From the NCBI GenBank assembly GCA_002385675.1, contig DGDY01000208.1, forward strand, positions 1-8,007: a DNA stretch of 8,007 bases. Reading direction: 5' to 3'. This document shows, piece by piece, positions 1 through 4,808 of this stretch. Position numbers and translations under genes: made by a program. The first letter of the stretch is position 1. Each line of letters begins with the position of its first letter. Origin of the DNA: Anaerolineales bacterium UBA3940. GTDB taxonomy: Bacteria > Chloroflexota > Anaerolineae > Aggregatilineales > UBA3940. Under the pieces are notes generated by a model. The model was not told where the DNA came from. It saw only the letters and a list, made by a program, of their open reading frames with translations, and did no database searches.

Positions 1-68
1 CCCCTACAGGAAACGGGCGTATTGCGATGGTTGGCAGAGGCGCGGCGGGATTGGGTGAGAGCCGCCGC
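1..68. repeat. Direct repeat, copy A (truncated at window edge)
   Basis: This stretch matches 153-220 at about 62 of 68 positions with no gaps; both copies contain GTATTGCGATGGTTGGCA. The first eight bases (CCCCTACA) equal the right arm of the GTAGGGGC palindrome at 131-159 plus one base. The window therefore begins inside what was probably another palindrome-plus-repeat unit. No coding frame here looks real. Confidence 0.8.
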
Positions 69-84
69 GAATAAACTTCGCGGC
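64..84. repeat. REP-like stem-loop with GCCGCGAA arms
   Basis: An 8-bp perfect inverted repeat (GCCGCGAA and TTCGCGGC) flanks a 5-base loop, taaac. The same arms with a different 5-base loop recur at 3592-3612, inside the cutA/reductase terminator. This suggests a dispersed hairpin family rather than a chance palindrome. Confidence 0.65.
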
Positions 85-130
85 TCCCTATGTATTGGCT
101 GGGTAGGGGCGGGCGCTATCGCAATGGTTG

Positions 131-159
131 GTAGGGGCAGGTCTCAGACCTGCCCCTAC
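131..159. repeat. Perfect 14-bp-arm palindrome (GTAGGGGC type)
   Basis: The left arm GTAGGGGCAGGTCT is followed by a single C and its exact reverse complement. The element would form an uninterrupted hairpin or cruciform. It lies between the degenerate repeat at 109-138 and direct repeat copy B. GTAGGGGC also occurs at 103-110, so this is a cluster of related pieces. No ORF or transposase is associated, so it looks like a non-autonomous intergenic repeat. Confidence 0.8.
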
Positions 160-220
160 AGAAGGCGGGCGTATTGCGATGGTTGGCAGGGGCGCAGCGG
201 GATTGGGTGGGAGCCGCCGC
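153..220. repeat. Direct repeat, copy B
   Basis: This is the second copy of the 68-bp unit at 1-68, offset by 152 bp. A third, more divergent partial copy is visible around 109-138, where CTATCGCAATGGTTGG corresponds to TATTGCGATGGTTGG. Together these make bases 1-220 a small intergenic repeat cluster. Confidence 0.8.
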
Positions 221-266
221 TGCAACACGCGCCGGGGAAGGGGTGGGTGTCACCGCCCCCGGAATC

Positions 267-285
267 AAAACGGGCCCTCGGGGGC
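267..285 (-). terminator. Possible terminator of the SRP RNA
   Basis: Read on the minus strand, just past the end of the SRP RNA core, a short GC stem (GCCC, loop CCGA, GGGC) is followed by CCG and then TTTT. The position suits an intrinsic terminator, but the stem is short and the U-tract is only four bases. Confidence 0.35.
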
Positions 286-287
286 AC

Positions 288-398
288 TGGAGAGGACCAG
301 GCGCCCCTGCGGCACCCGGGCGGCACGTCTTATGGCTGCTTCCTCTCGGACCTGACCAGGTTCGCCGGCGCCCGCCGCGCAGGACCCAGTCCTCTCCA
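288..398 (-). ncRNA. ffs: Small signal recognition particle RNA (4.5S type)
   Basis: Read on the minus strand, this contains the hallmark SRP RNA apical hairpin: GTCAGGTCC (356-348), a GAGA tetraloop (347-344) and GGAAGCAGCC (343-334). This is the Ffh M-domain binding site; GAGA is a GNRA loop in place of the common GGAA. The ends of the molecule close into a perfect 10-bp helix, TGGAGAGGAC (398-389) with GTCCTCTCCA (297-288). The roughly 111-nt span fits the small bacterial SRP RNA without an Alu domain. A promoter at 443-471 suggests the primary transcript starts near 436. The RNA would act with Ffh and FtsY in co-translational targeting of membrane proteins. The exact 5' and 3' ends are inferred. 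Open frames across this stretch are spurious. Confidence 0.9.
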
Positions 399-442
399 CT
401 ACCACCGAGCGGCCCGTCGTCAACGGCCTCTCGACGTGGGAG

Positions 443-471
443 AGTTTAGCGAACAGGCCCGGGGTTGTCAA
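443..471 (-). promoter_or_regulatory. Sigma-70-type promoter of the SRP RNA
   Basis: On the minus strand a consensus -35 TTGACA (471-466) is separated by 17 bp from a -10 TAAACT (448-443). It reads toward the SRP RNA, with transcription expected to start near 436. A strong -35 and ideal spacing suit a constitutively expressed stable RNA. Confidence 0.7.
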
Positions 472-525
472 CCGGCAGGGCGCACCGGCGCGGCGTTCTA
501 ACGCACTTATTGCGGAGGGTAAGGG

Positions 526-554
526 TTGACAGATTGGAACAATTGTTCTATGAT
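526..554 (+). promoter_or_regulatory. Sigma-70-type promoter of the VOC gene
   Basis: TTGACA (526-531), a 17-bp spacer and TATGAT (549-554) form a near-consensus promoter. Transcription should start near 561, leaving a leader of about 37 nt before the ATG at 598. It is divergent from the SRP RNA promoter, with about 55 bp between their -35 boxes. Confidence 0.75.
537..548. promoter_or_regulatory. Perfect 12-bp palindrome inside the VOC promoter (candidate operator)
   Basis: GAACAATTGTTC is its own reverse complement and fills most of the spacer between the -35 and -10 boxes, ending directly against the -10. A dimeric repressor bound here would block RNA polymerase. No regulator gene is visible nearby, so the operator role is inferred from position and symmetry only. 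Confidence 0.5.
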
Positions 555-597
555 GGGAAGATGCGCTTTATCGTGAGGCTATCTGAAGGAGACAAGC

Positions 598-990
598 ATG
601 AGCAAGCGTGCCATCGTGCACATCGAGATTCCTGCCAAGGATCGGCAGGAGGCGATGAAGTTCTACGGCGAGCTATTTGGCTGGGAAACGCAGGAATTCC
701 CCGAGATGCTGTACGCGACCTTCGCCAGCGGGTCGGTAGGCGGCGGCTTCAGCCCGGTCGGGGATTTCCCTGAGATGAACCTCTCCACCAAGCCGGGCGA
801 TGTTTTGCTTCACATCGAGAGCGAGGACATTGAAGCCGACCTCGCGCGTATCGAGGAGCGCGGGGGCAAGACCGTTTTGCCCAAGACCGAGATCCCCGGC
901 ATTGGCTGGTTTGCCGTATTTGAGGACCTGACGGGCAACCACCTTGCGCTCTTTACGAGCAACGGAAACGAGCAATTTCCGGGGCAGTAG
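598..990 (+). CDS. VOC (glyoxalase/bleomycin-resistance fold) family protein
   Basis: This 130-residue protein has the paired beta-alpha-beta-beta-beta layout of the vicinal oxygen chelate superfamily. Its start, with HIEIP (8-12) followed by a DRQEAMKFYGELFGWE helix, matches the first module. The C-terminal part, GIGWFAVFEDLTGNHLALF (101-119), matches the closing module, where the family commonly places metal or substrate ligands. H8, H72 and E109 are possible ligands. Family members include lyases, dioxygenases and binding proteins, so the substrate cannot be assigned. The start is supported by AAGGAG at 586-591, six bases before ATG. The gene has its own promoter with a palindrome in the spacer, suggesting regulated expression, and ends before a strong hairpin at 1033-1060. 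The fold call is secure; the function is unknown. Confidence 0.9.
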   Translation: MSKRAIVHIEIPAKDRQEAMKFYGELFGWETQEFPEMLYATFASGSVGGGFSPVGDFPEMNLSTKPGDVLLHIESEDIEADLARIEERGGKTVLPKTEIPGIGWFAVFEDLTGNHLALFTSNGNEQFPGQ

Positions 991-1032
991 CCGTAGCGGG
1001 GCGGCTACGCATATTATCCACTCCCTTGCAGC

Positions 1033-1060
1033 AGAGCCCTCCGTGCCGGCGGAGGGCTCT
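1033..1060. terminator. Hairpin between convergent genes
   Basis: An 11-bp perfect stem (AGAGCCCTCCG and CGGAGGGCTCT) flanks a 6-base loop. It lies 42 bp after the VOC stop and 18 bp from the convergent propeller-gene stop. Neither side has a long U-tract, so it may act as a bidirectional transcription barrier or 3'-end stabiliser rather than a classic intrinsic terminator. Confidence 0.6.
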
Positions 1061-1078
1061 TGCCGTGTTGGGGCGGCG

Positions 1079-2140
1079 CTAGGGCCCCCAGCGTGGCTGC
1101 CAGTCTGCGCTCGGCTGCGTGGTGAGCTGCCGCCAGTCGCTGCCGTCCACCCGCATGATGAACACGTTGTTATCCCCACGCAGGTTTGAGGCGAACGCAA
1201 TCCACTGCCCATCGGGCGAGAAGCTCGGGGCTTTGTTGTTGCCGCCCTCCGTCAGCCGTGTGAGGGCGTCCGGCCCGCACCCCTCGACCTGCTCGGCGCA
1301 CTCGACCGGCACGAGGAAGATGTCCTTGTCGCCGGGGTCGCCCGCGTAGAAGGCCAGCGTGCTGCCATCCGGCGACCAGTCGCTGCGCCCACCCTCCTGC
1401 ATGTTCGAGCCGTTCGTCACCTGGCGAACGTTCTGCCCCAACTCGCCCGGCGCGGCGGGCACGTCCATGATGTACAACTCGTTCGTGCCGGTGCGGTTCG
1501 AGGCGAAAGCGACCCGCGTGCCGTCCGGCGACCAGGTCGGGTCGAGGTCGTCGGCGGGGTGGTCGGTCAGCCGGGTGATGTTCCCGCCATCGGCGTCCAT
1601 GACATACACATCCAGCTTGCCATTGAGGCTGCTCGCAAACACGATGCGCGAACCGTCCGGCGAGAGTTCGGGCGCGTAGCTGCCGCCCATGCCATCGGTC
1701 AGCTGCACGACCTCTCCGGTGGAGAGGCTCAGCCGGTAGATCTCGAACACGCCCGTGCGCCGCGAGGAGAAGACAACCGTATCGCCATCCGGCCCGAGCG
1801 AGGGGTACCAGTCTGTTGCGGCGGTGTCGGTAAGCTGCCGCTGCTCGGAGCCGTCGGCGCGCATAATGCACAGGTCGTCGTAGCTGCCGTCGAAGCAGGT
1901 GTAGACGATCAGCCCGGTAGGCTCGGCGGCGGGTGCGGCGGTGATGGGCGGCGTGCCTTCCGGCGGCGCGGCAGGCTCCTCCAGCGCGGGGATGGCCTGC
2001 GCCTCGCGCTCCTGCTTGCGGGAGGTGGCGCGTAACAGCACGAAGGCAAACACGGCGATCGCGACAAGCTCGGCGAGCATGATCAGGATGAGGGCGAAGC
2101 TGATGAGGTCGGTACGGATGTTGGTGCGCTTACGTGCCAC
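1079..2140 (-). CDS. Membrane-anchored TolB-like PD40 beta-propeller protein
   Basis: This 353-residue protein has a basic N-terminus, one hydrophobic segment (about 11-37) and a Pro/Ala-rich linker (about 46-74). A propeller domain then runs to the C-terminus. (S/G)PDG turns recur at about 116, 160, 205, 256 and 308, each followed by a strand such as RIVFAS or RVAFAS and then by a (V/I)YxMD-type strand and an RQLT-type strand. The final PRWGP and the first strand LIVYTCFDGS look like the two halves of one blade, giving about six blades closed by velcro. PD40/TolB repeats typically bind proteins or peptides; no catalytic domain is present. A single N-terminal anchor suggests the propeller lies outside the membrane. 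The start is GTG, with AGGAGGG 12 bases upstream, which is slightly long. It lies 57 bp after the SRPBCC stop with no clear terminator between, so co-transcription is likely. It is not true TolB, which has its own N-terminal domain. Confidence 0.88.
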   Translation of the reverse strand: MARKRTNIRTDLISFALILIMLAELVAIAVFAFVLLRATSRKQEREAQAIPALEEPAAPPEGTPPITAAPAAEPTGLIVYTCFDGSYDDLCIMRADGSEQRQLTDTAATDWYPSLGPDGDTVVFSSRRTGVFEIYRLSLSTGEVVQLTDGMGGSYAPELSPDGSRIVFASSLNGKLDVYVMDADGGNITRLTDHPADDLDPTWSPDGTRVAFASNRTGTNELYIMDVPAAPGELGQNVRQVTNGSNMQEGGRSDWSPDGSTLAFYAGDPGDKDIFLVPVECAEQVEGCGPDALTRLTEGGNNKAPSFSPDGQWIAFASNLRGDNNVFIMRVDGSDWRQLTTQPSADWQPRWGP

Positions 2141-2197
2141 GAGATGCCGTTTCCCTCCTGTTGGTCAAGACGAGACGCCCCGTGCCGGGATGCGTGA

Positions 2198-2692
2198 TCA
2201 GGTGATGGCGCGAACCGGCGCTTGCGTGGCTTCCGCACGGGCCTTGATGCCACGCATCTGCTTGCGGCCCATCACAAAGCCAAGTATATCCGAAAGCTGC
2301 CACATCAGGTTGGCCCCGAAGGATGGTTCCCACTGTGTCGCACCACGGATGATCAGCCGTGTCGAGTCGCCCGCCTGCCCCTCAAGGTGAAAGACCCACG
2401 AACTGAGAACCGGGGCTTCGGCGGTTGCGTCGTCGGGCGTGGCGGTGGGCGCGCTGAACAGGACGAGGGTGCGGCCCGGCACGACCTCGTTCACGTAGAA
2501 GCACGGGTAGCCCTCCGGGCCGAGCCGGATGGCGTCGCCGGGGGCCACGTCCTGAAACTCCGGCAGGACGCGGTCCGTGCTGTGGATATCGCACCCGACA
2601 AGGTTCTCAAGCGCATCGTAGCTGTACAGGCCACCTCGCCCCTGACCCTGCTGTACGATCCAGGGCCAGACGGCGGCGGGCGGAGCATTCAC
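2198..2692 (-). CDS. SRPBCC (START/Bet v1-like) family protein, C-terminal part
   Basis: As read from the GTG at 2692 this gives 164 residues beginning MNAPPAAVWPWIVQQGQG. That is the classic first strand and helix of SRPBCC proteins, which form a hydrophobic ligand cavity. YSYDALENLVGCDIHSTDRVLPEFQ and later VFHLE and TRLIIRG strands agree, and a hydrophobic segment lies near the C-terminus (LMWQLSDILGFVMGRK). The GTG is probably not the native start. The frame stays open upstream and encodes AIQIRFTRAITV (2725-2690), matching the beta-strand these proteins have before NAPP. The matching N-terminus lies in another frame (2689-2892), which points to one broken gene. The GTG also overlaps the upstream stop as GTGA, so translational re-initiation could still make this part. 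Ligand and role are unknown. Confidence 0.8.
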   Translation of the reverse strand: MNAPPAAVWPWIVQQGQGRGGLYSYDALENLVGCDIHSTDRVLPEFQDVAPGDAIRLGPEGYPCFYVNEVVPGRTLVLFSAPTATPDDATAEAPVLSSWVFHLEGQAGDSTRLIIRGATQWEPSFGANLMWQLSDILGFVMGRKQMRGIKARAEATQAPVRAIT

Positions 2693-2892
2693 CGTGATTG
2701 CGCGGGTGAAGCGGATCTGGATGGCGTCAGTTCATCGCCGGGCAAGCGGCGAGCGACCTCCTCCGGCGTCGCCCCCCAGCTTCGCATCCAACGCTTGAGC
2801 AGCGGCGACAGGGGAATCAGCGCGGCGATCTGCAGCGCCCCGCCAATGCTCTCAATGATCTCACGCGCAGAATAGATGCGTCTGGCTGCCAT
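2689..2892 (-). pseudogene. N-terminal fragment of the SRPBCC gene, separated by a frameshift
   Basis: From the ATG at 2892 (GGAG six bases upstream) this frame reads MAARRIYSAREIIESIGG, then a short hydrophobic stretch (ALQIAALIPLSPLL) and WMRSWGATPEEVARRLPGDEL. From my knowledge of the family, a WGAT..EV...LPGDEL segment normally precedes a TRAI.V strand and APP..VWPW. Here that continuation is in another frame: after the codons for DEL and the bases AC (2727-2726), the downstream frame resumes with GCC at 2725. The native frame instead runs into TPSRSASPAQSR and a TGA at 2691-2689. One missing base (or four) near 2726 explains this. It may be a real mutation, an assembly or sequencing error, or a tolerated coupling through the GTGA overlap. 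GTG 2919 and ATG 2904 are possible earlier starts. The gene begins 36 bp beyond the tRNA terminator U-tract. Confidence 0.65.
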
Positions 2893-2927
2893 GAGGCGCT
2901 CCATTCTGAGGGCTGGCACCCTCTGAC

Positions 2928-2952
2928 AAAAAACCCCGCCGTGTGGGCGGGG
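2928..2952 (-). terminator. Intrinsic terminator of tRNA-Ser
   Basis: On the minus strand, CCCCGCC (2952-2946), a 5-base loop and GGCGGGG (2940-2934) form a perfect 7-bp GC stem followed directly by TTTTTT (2933-2928). It begins 20 bases after the tRNA 3' end. This is a textbook Rho-independent terminator. Confidence 0.92.
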
Positions 2953-2971
2953 TCGATGTGGAGAAGCAAGG

Positions 2972-3059
2972 CGGAGCGGGTGGGATTTGAACCCACGGGG
3001 CGGGAACCGCCCACGCGCTCTCCAGGCGCGCGCATTAGGCCGGACTATGCTACCGCTCC
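2972..3059 (-). tRNA. tRNA-Ser (anticodon GGA)
   Basis: On the minus strand all arms can be drawn. The acceptor stem is GGAGCGG (3059-3053) with CCGCTCC (2979-2973). The D stem is GCAT with ATGC. The anticodon stem is CGCGC with GCGCG around the loop CTGGAGA, so the anticodon is GGA (3023-3021). A long class II variable arm GGGCGG-ttc-CCGCCC is present, and the T arm is GTGGG-TTCAAAT-CCCAC. The discriminator base is G, as expected for serine. The long variable arm and the anticodon both specify serine, decoding UCC and UCU. CCA is not encoded, since CCT follows the discriminator, so the tail would be added after transcription. The gene has its own promoter and terminator. Confidence 0.95.
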
Positions 3060-3071
3060 ATACCGCGCCCG

Positions 3072-3099
3072 ATTATACCACATCGCGGGTGATTGTCCA
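3072..3099 (-). promoter_or_regulatory. Promoter of tRNA-Ser
   Basis: On the minus strand TGGACA (3099-3094), a 16-bp spacer and a perfect TATAAT (3077-3072) lie just upstream of the tRNA, with 12 bases between the -10 box and the mature 5' end. The predicted 5' leader is therefore very short. Confidence 0.75.
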
Positions 3100-3147
3100 C
3101 GCCTTCTGCACAGGATCAGTGTTAAACTGGCCCGGCTCTCCCTCCGG

Positions 3148-3176
3148 TCGACACGTTTTTCGGCAGCCGCTATACT
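3148..3176 (+). promoter_or_regulatory. Promoter of cutA
   Basis: TCGACA (3148-3153), a 17-bp spacer and TATACT (3171-3176) each match the consensus box at five of six bases. Transcription should start near 3183, about 40 nt before the cutA ATG. It is divergent from the tRNA-Ser promoter, with about 50 bp between the -35 boxes. Confidence 0.7.
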
Positions 3177-3222
3177 GCGATTGGACCTCGACATAGAAAG
3201 GCACGAAAGGCACATCTGCGCT

Positions 3223-3552
3223 ATGAGCGAGTACATTCAAGTCATTACGACTGTGGACAGCCGGGCCGAAGCCCAGAAGATCGCCCGCGCGCTGGTCGAG
3301 AAGCGGCTGGCGGGCTGTGTGCAGATCCTCGGGCCGATTAGCAGCACCTACTGGTGGGACGACGAGATCGTTGAAACGGAAGAATACATGTGCCTGATAA
3401 AGACGCGCCGCGACCTCTTTACCCCTGTCGAGGGCGCGATCAAGGCCATCCACCCGTATGACGTGCCGGAGATCCTCGCCGTGCCGGTGTCCGGCTCCAG
3501 CCAGAGCTATCTCGACTGGCTGAACGGCGAGCTGGTGTCAAGGCGCGAGTAG
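3223..3552 (+). CDS. cutA: CutA family divalent-cation tolerance protein
   Basis: This 109-residue protein is close to the usual CutA length. It carries the family hallmarks: VITTVDSRAEAQKIARALVEKRLAGCVQ at the N-terminus, then STYWWDDEIVETEEYMCLIKT (about 41-61), and HPYDVPEILAVPV (77-89) followed by YLDWL. CutA proteins are small, ferredoxin-like, trimeric cytoplasmic proteins. In Escherichia coli the locus was linked to copper tolerance, but the molecular role is not settled and many members are simply very stable trimers. The chosen ATG has GAAAGG 12 bases upstream, a little far but the only start that gives the normal N-terminus. The gene has its own promoter and is followed 33 bp later by a hairpin shared with the convergent reductase gene. 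It appears to be a monocistronic unit. Confidence 0.95.
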   Translation: MSEYIQVITTVDSRAEAQKIARALVEKRLAGCVQILGPISSTYWWDDEIVETEEYMCLIKTRRDLFTPVEGAIKAIHPYDVPEILAVPVSGSSQSYLDWLNGELVSRRE

Positions 3553-3585
3553 CGGGCGGGGCGACCTTTACGCTGAGTATCTAAA

Positions 3586-3617
3586 CCAATAGCCGCGAAG
3601 TCCATTCGCGGCATTGG
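3586..3617. terminator. Bidirectional terminator between cutA and the reductase gene
   Basis: CCAAT-a-GCCGCGAA and TTCGCGGC-ATTGG pair around a 5-base loop (GTCCA) with one bulged base. The plus side continues CTTTTCTTT; the minus side continues TTTAG. It lies 33 bp after the cutA stop and 37 bp after the reductase stop. The inner stem is the same GCCGCGAA hairpin found at 64-84. Confidence 0.7.
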
Positions 3618-3647
3618 CTTTTCTTTGCGGCGTTGGCCTTTTCTTCT
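3608..3647. repeat. Short tandem duplication beside the terminator
   Basis: GCGGCATTGGCTTTTCTTT (3608-3626) is followed directly by a second copy, GCGGCGTTGGCCTTTTCTTCT (3627-3647), with minor changes. The duplication repeats the distal terminator arm and its T-rich tail. Confidence 0.6.
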
Positions 3648-3654
3648 GGCCTCG

Positions 3655-4635
3655 CTAGTTCCAATCCACGCGGACGCGGCTGCGCTCGTTAAGGTGGCGC
3701 TCGACGGCGATGGCGGCGATTACGCCGTCTGCCGCTGCGATTACAGCCTGCTTGATGTGCTCGCACAGGAGGTCACCGACGGCAAACACGCCGGGGATCG
3801 TCGTCTGTCGCTCGCGGTCCACGACGAGGCAGCCGCCATCCTCGCGCTTCAGCTGGCCGTCGACGAAATCGGTGATCGGCAGGCCGCCCTGCAGGTACAC
3901 AAACGCTCCTTCGACGGGCAGCACCTCCTCCTCGCCGCCGCGCGGGTGGATGCGCACGCCCTCGACGCGGCTCTCGCCGATGATCTCCTTCAGCCGCGTG
4001 CCGAGCCGCACCTCGACCTTGTCGCTCGCCCGCAACCGGGCCTCAAGCTCAGGGCGCGCCTTGAGCGCCGGCGTGGGGGATATCAGCGTGATGCGCCTGG
4101 CAAACTTGGTCAGGAACAGCGCTTCTTCCAGCGCCTCGTCGTTGTTGCCGACGACTGCCACGTCCTTCCCGCGGAAGAACGCGCCGTCGCACGTGGCGCA
4201 GTAGCTCACGCCCCGGCCTAATAACTCTTCCTCGCCGGGGACGCTGTTCGTGCGACCCATTGAGCCGGTTGCGAGGATCACCGCGCGGGCGAAGAACGTG
4301 CCTGTGCCTGCCTGCACCATCTTCGGGTCGGACTTCAGGTCCACGCCGACGACCTTGTCCGTCAGGAATTCCGCACCGAAGCTCTCCGCCTGCTTGCGCA
4401 TCGTCTCGACAAGCTCCGCACCACTGATCGGGCCGGGCACGCCCGGGTAGTTGCTGATCTTCGACGTGACGCCGAGCGCCCCCGCCGTCAGCCCTTTGTC
4501 GATAACGAGCGTTTTCAGGTCGGCGCGGGCGGTATAAATCGCAGCAGACGCCCCCGCCGGGCCGCCGCCGATAATGATGACATCGTAAGGCTCAGAACCA
4601 AGCCCCGTCAAACCCAGGTTCAGATCAAATCCCAT
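3655..4635 (-). CDS. Thioredoxin-reductase-like FAD disulfide oxidoreductase lacking the usual NADPH motif
   Basis: From the ATG at 4635 (GGAGG eight bases upstream) this is a 326-residue protein, normal for low-molecular-weight thioredoxin reductases. The FAD-binding GGGPAG is at 23-28, the redox-active CATC at 146-149 followed by Asp150, and the second FAD motif GVFAVGD at 282-288. These place it firmly in the TrxB family. The inserted pyridine-nucleotide domain is unusual. The glycine-rich loop reads GNNDEA (163-168) rather than GGGDSA, and the HRRxxxR segment that binds the NADPH 2'-phosphate is replaced by ISPTPALK (185-192). It may use another donor, such as ferredoxin or NADH, as known for TrxR-like enzymes without NADPH motifs; this is inference. 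No thioredoxin gene is in the window. The SDR gene lies 173 bp upstream on the same strand and may share its transcript. A frame extension to 4764 exists but lacks support. Confidence 0.9.
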   Translation of the reverse strand: MGFDLNLGLTGLGSEPYDVIIIGGGPAGASAAIYTARADLKTLVIDKGLTAGALGVTSKISNYPGVPGPISGAELVETMRKQAESFGAEFLTDKVVGVDLKSDPKMVQAGTGTFFARAVILATGSMGRTNSVPGEEELLGRGVSYCATCDGAFFRGKDVAVVGNNDEALEEALFLTKFARRITLISPTPALKARPELEARLRASDKVEVRLGTRLKEIIGESRVEGVRIHPRGGEEEVLPVEGAFVYLQGGLPITDFVDGQLKREDGGCLVVDRERQTTIPGVFAVGDLLCEHIKQAVIAAADGVIAAIAVERHLNERSRVRVDWN

Positions 4636-4808
4636 GTGTTGTTCCTCCAGCCGCTGCCGGTTCTCGTGTCGATGTTGGCAAGCTGTGCCGGCGACACGCC
4701 CCGCCGTGAGGTGGGTGGTCATCCCGGCCTGCTCCGGTATATTGGATGCCTGGGTAAGGAGCACGTTGCAGGCGCCGGAGAAATCTTACAGGGATCTGAT
4801 GCAAGCGC

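Noticed and set aside
1..220. CRISPR array
   Set aside because: The repeats are 68 bp, only two clear copies plus a degenerate third, with no uniform spacers and no cas genes.
265..471. Minus-strand open frame of 68 codons, and overlapping plus-strand frames at 22-501
   Set aside because: They cover the SRP RNA, its promoter and the repeat cluster. The sequences are low-complexity Gly/Arg/Pro-rich with no family signature.
673..1212. Minus-strand open frame of 179 codons opposite the VOC gene
   Set aside because: It is antisense to a well-supported VOC gene and runs through the 1033-1060 hairpin. It is a GC-rich shadow frame.
1170..1871. 233-codon minus-strand frame overlapping the propeller gene
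   Set aside because: It is Arg/Ala/Gly-rich with no motif; the other frame carries repeated SPDG propeller blades.
2972..3059. tRNA as an integration (att) site for a mobile element
   Set aside because: No integrase, no duplicated tRNA 3' end and no compositional shift are visible nearby.
3625..4221. 198-codon plus-strand frame opposite the reductase gene
   Set aside because: It is antisense to conserved FAD and CATC motifs; its Asp/Ala/Arg-rich composition is that of a shadow frame.
4636..4764. N-terminal extension of the reductase to 4764
   Set aside because: The 43 added residues have no family similarity, and GGAGG is ideally placed for ATG 4635, which gives normal TrxR length.
4636..4808. 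Riboswitch or T-box in the 173-bp gap upstream of the reductase gene
   Set aside because: No T-box sequence, conserved aptamer pattern or terminator/antiterminator pair could be recognised, and no convincing promoter either.
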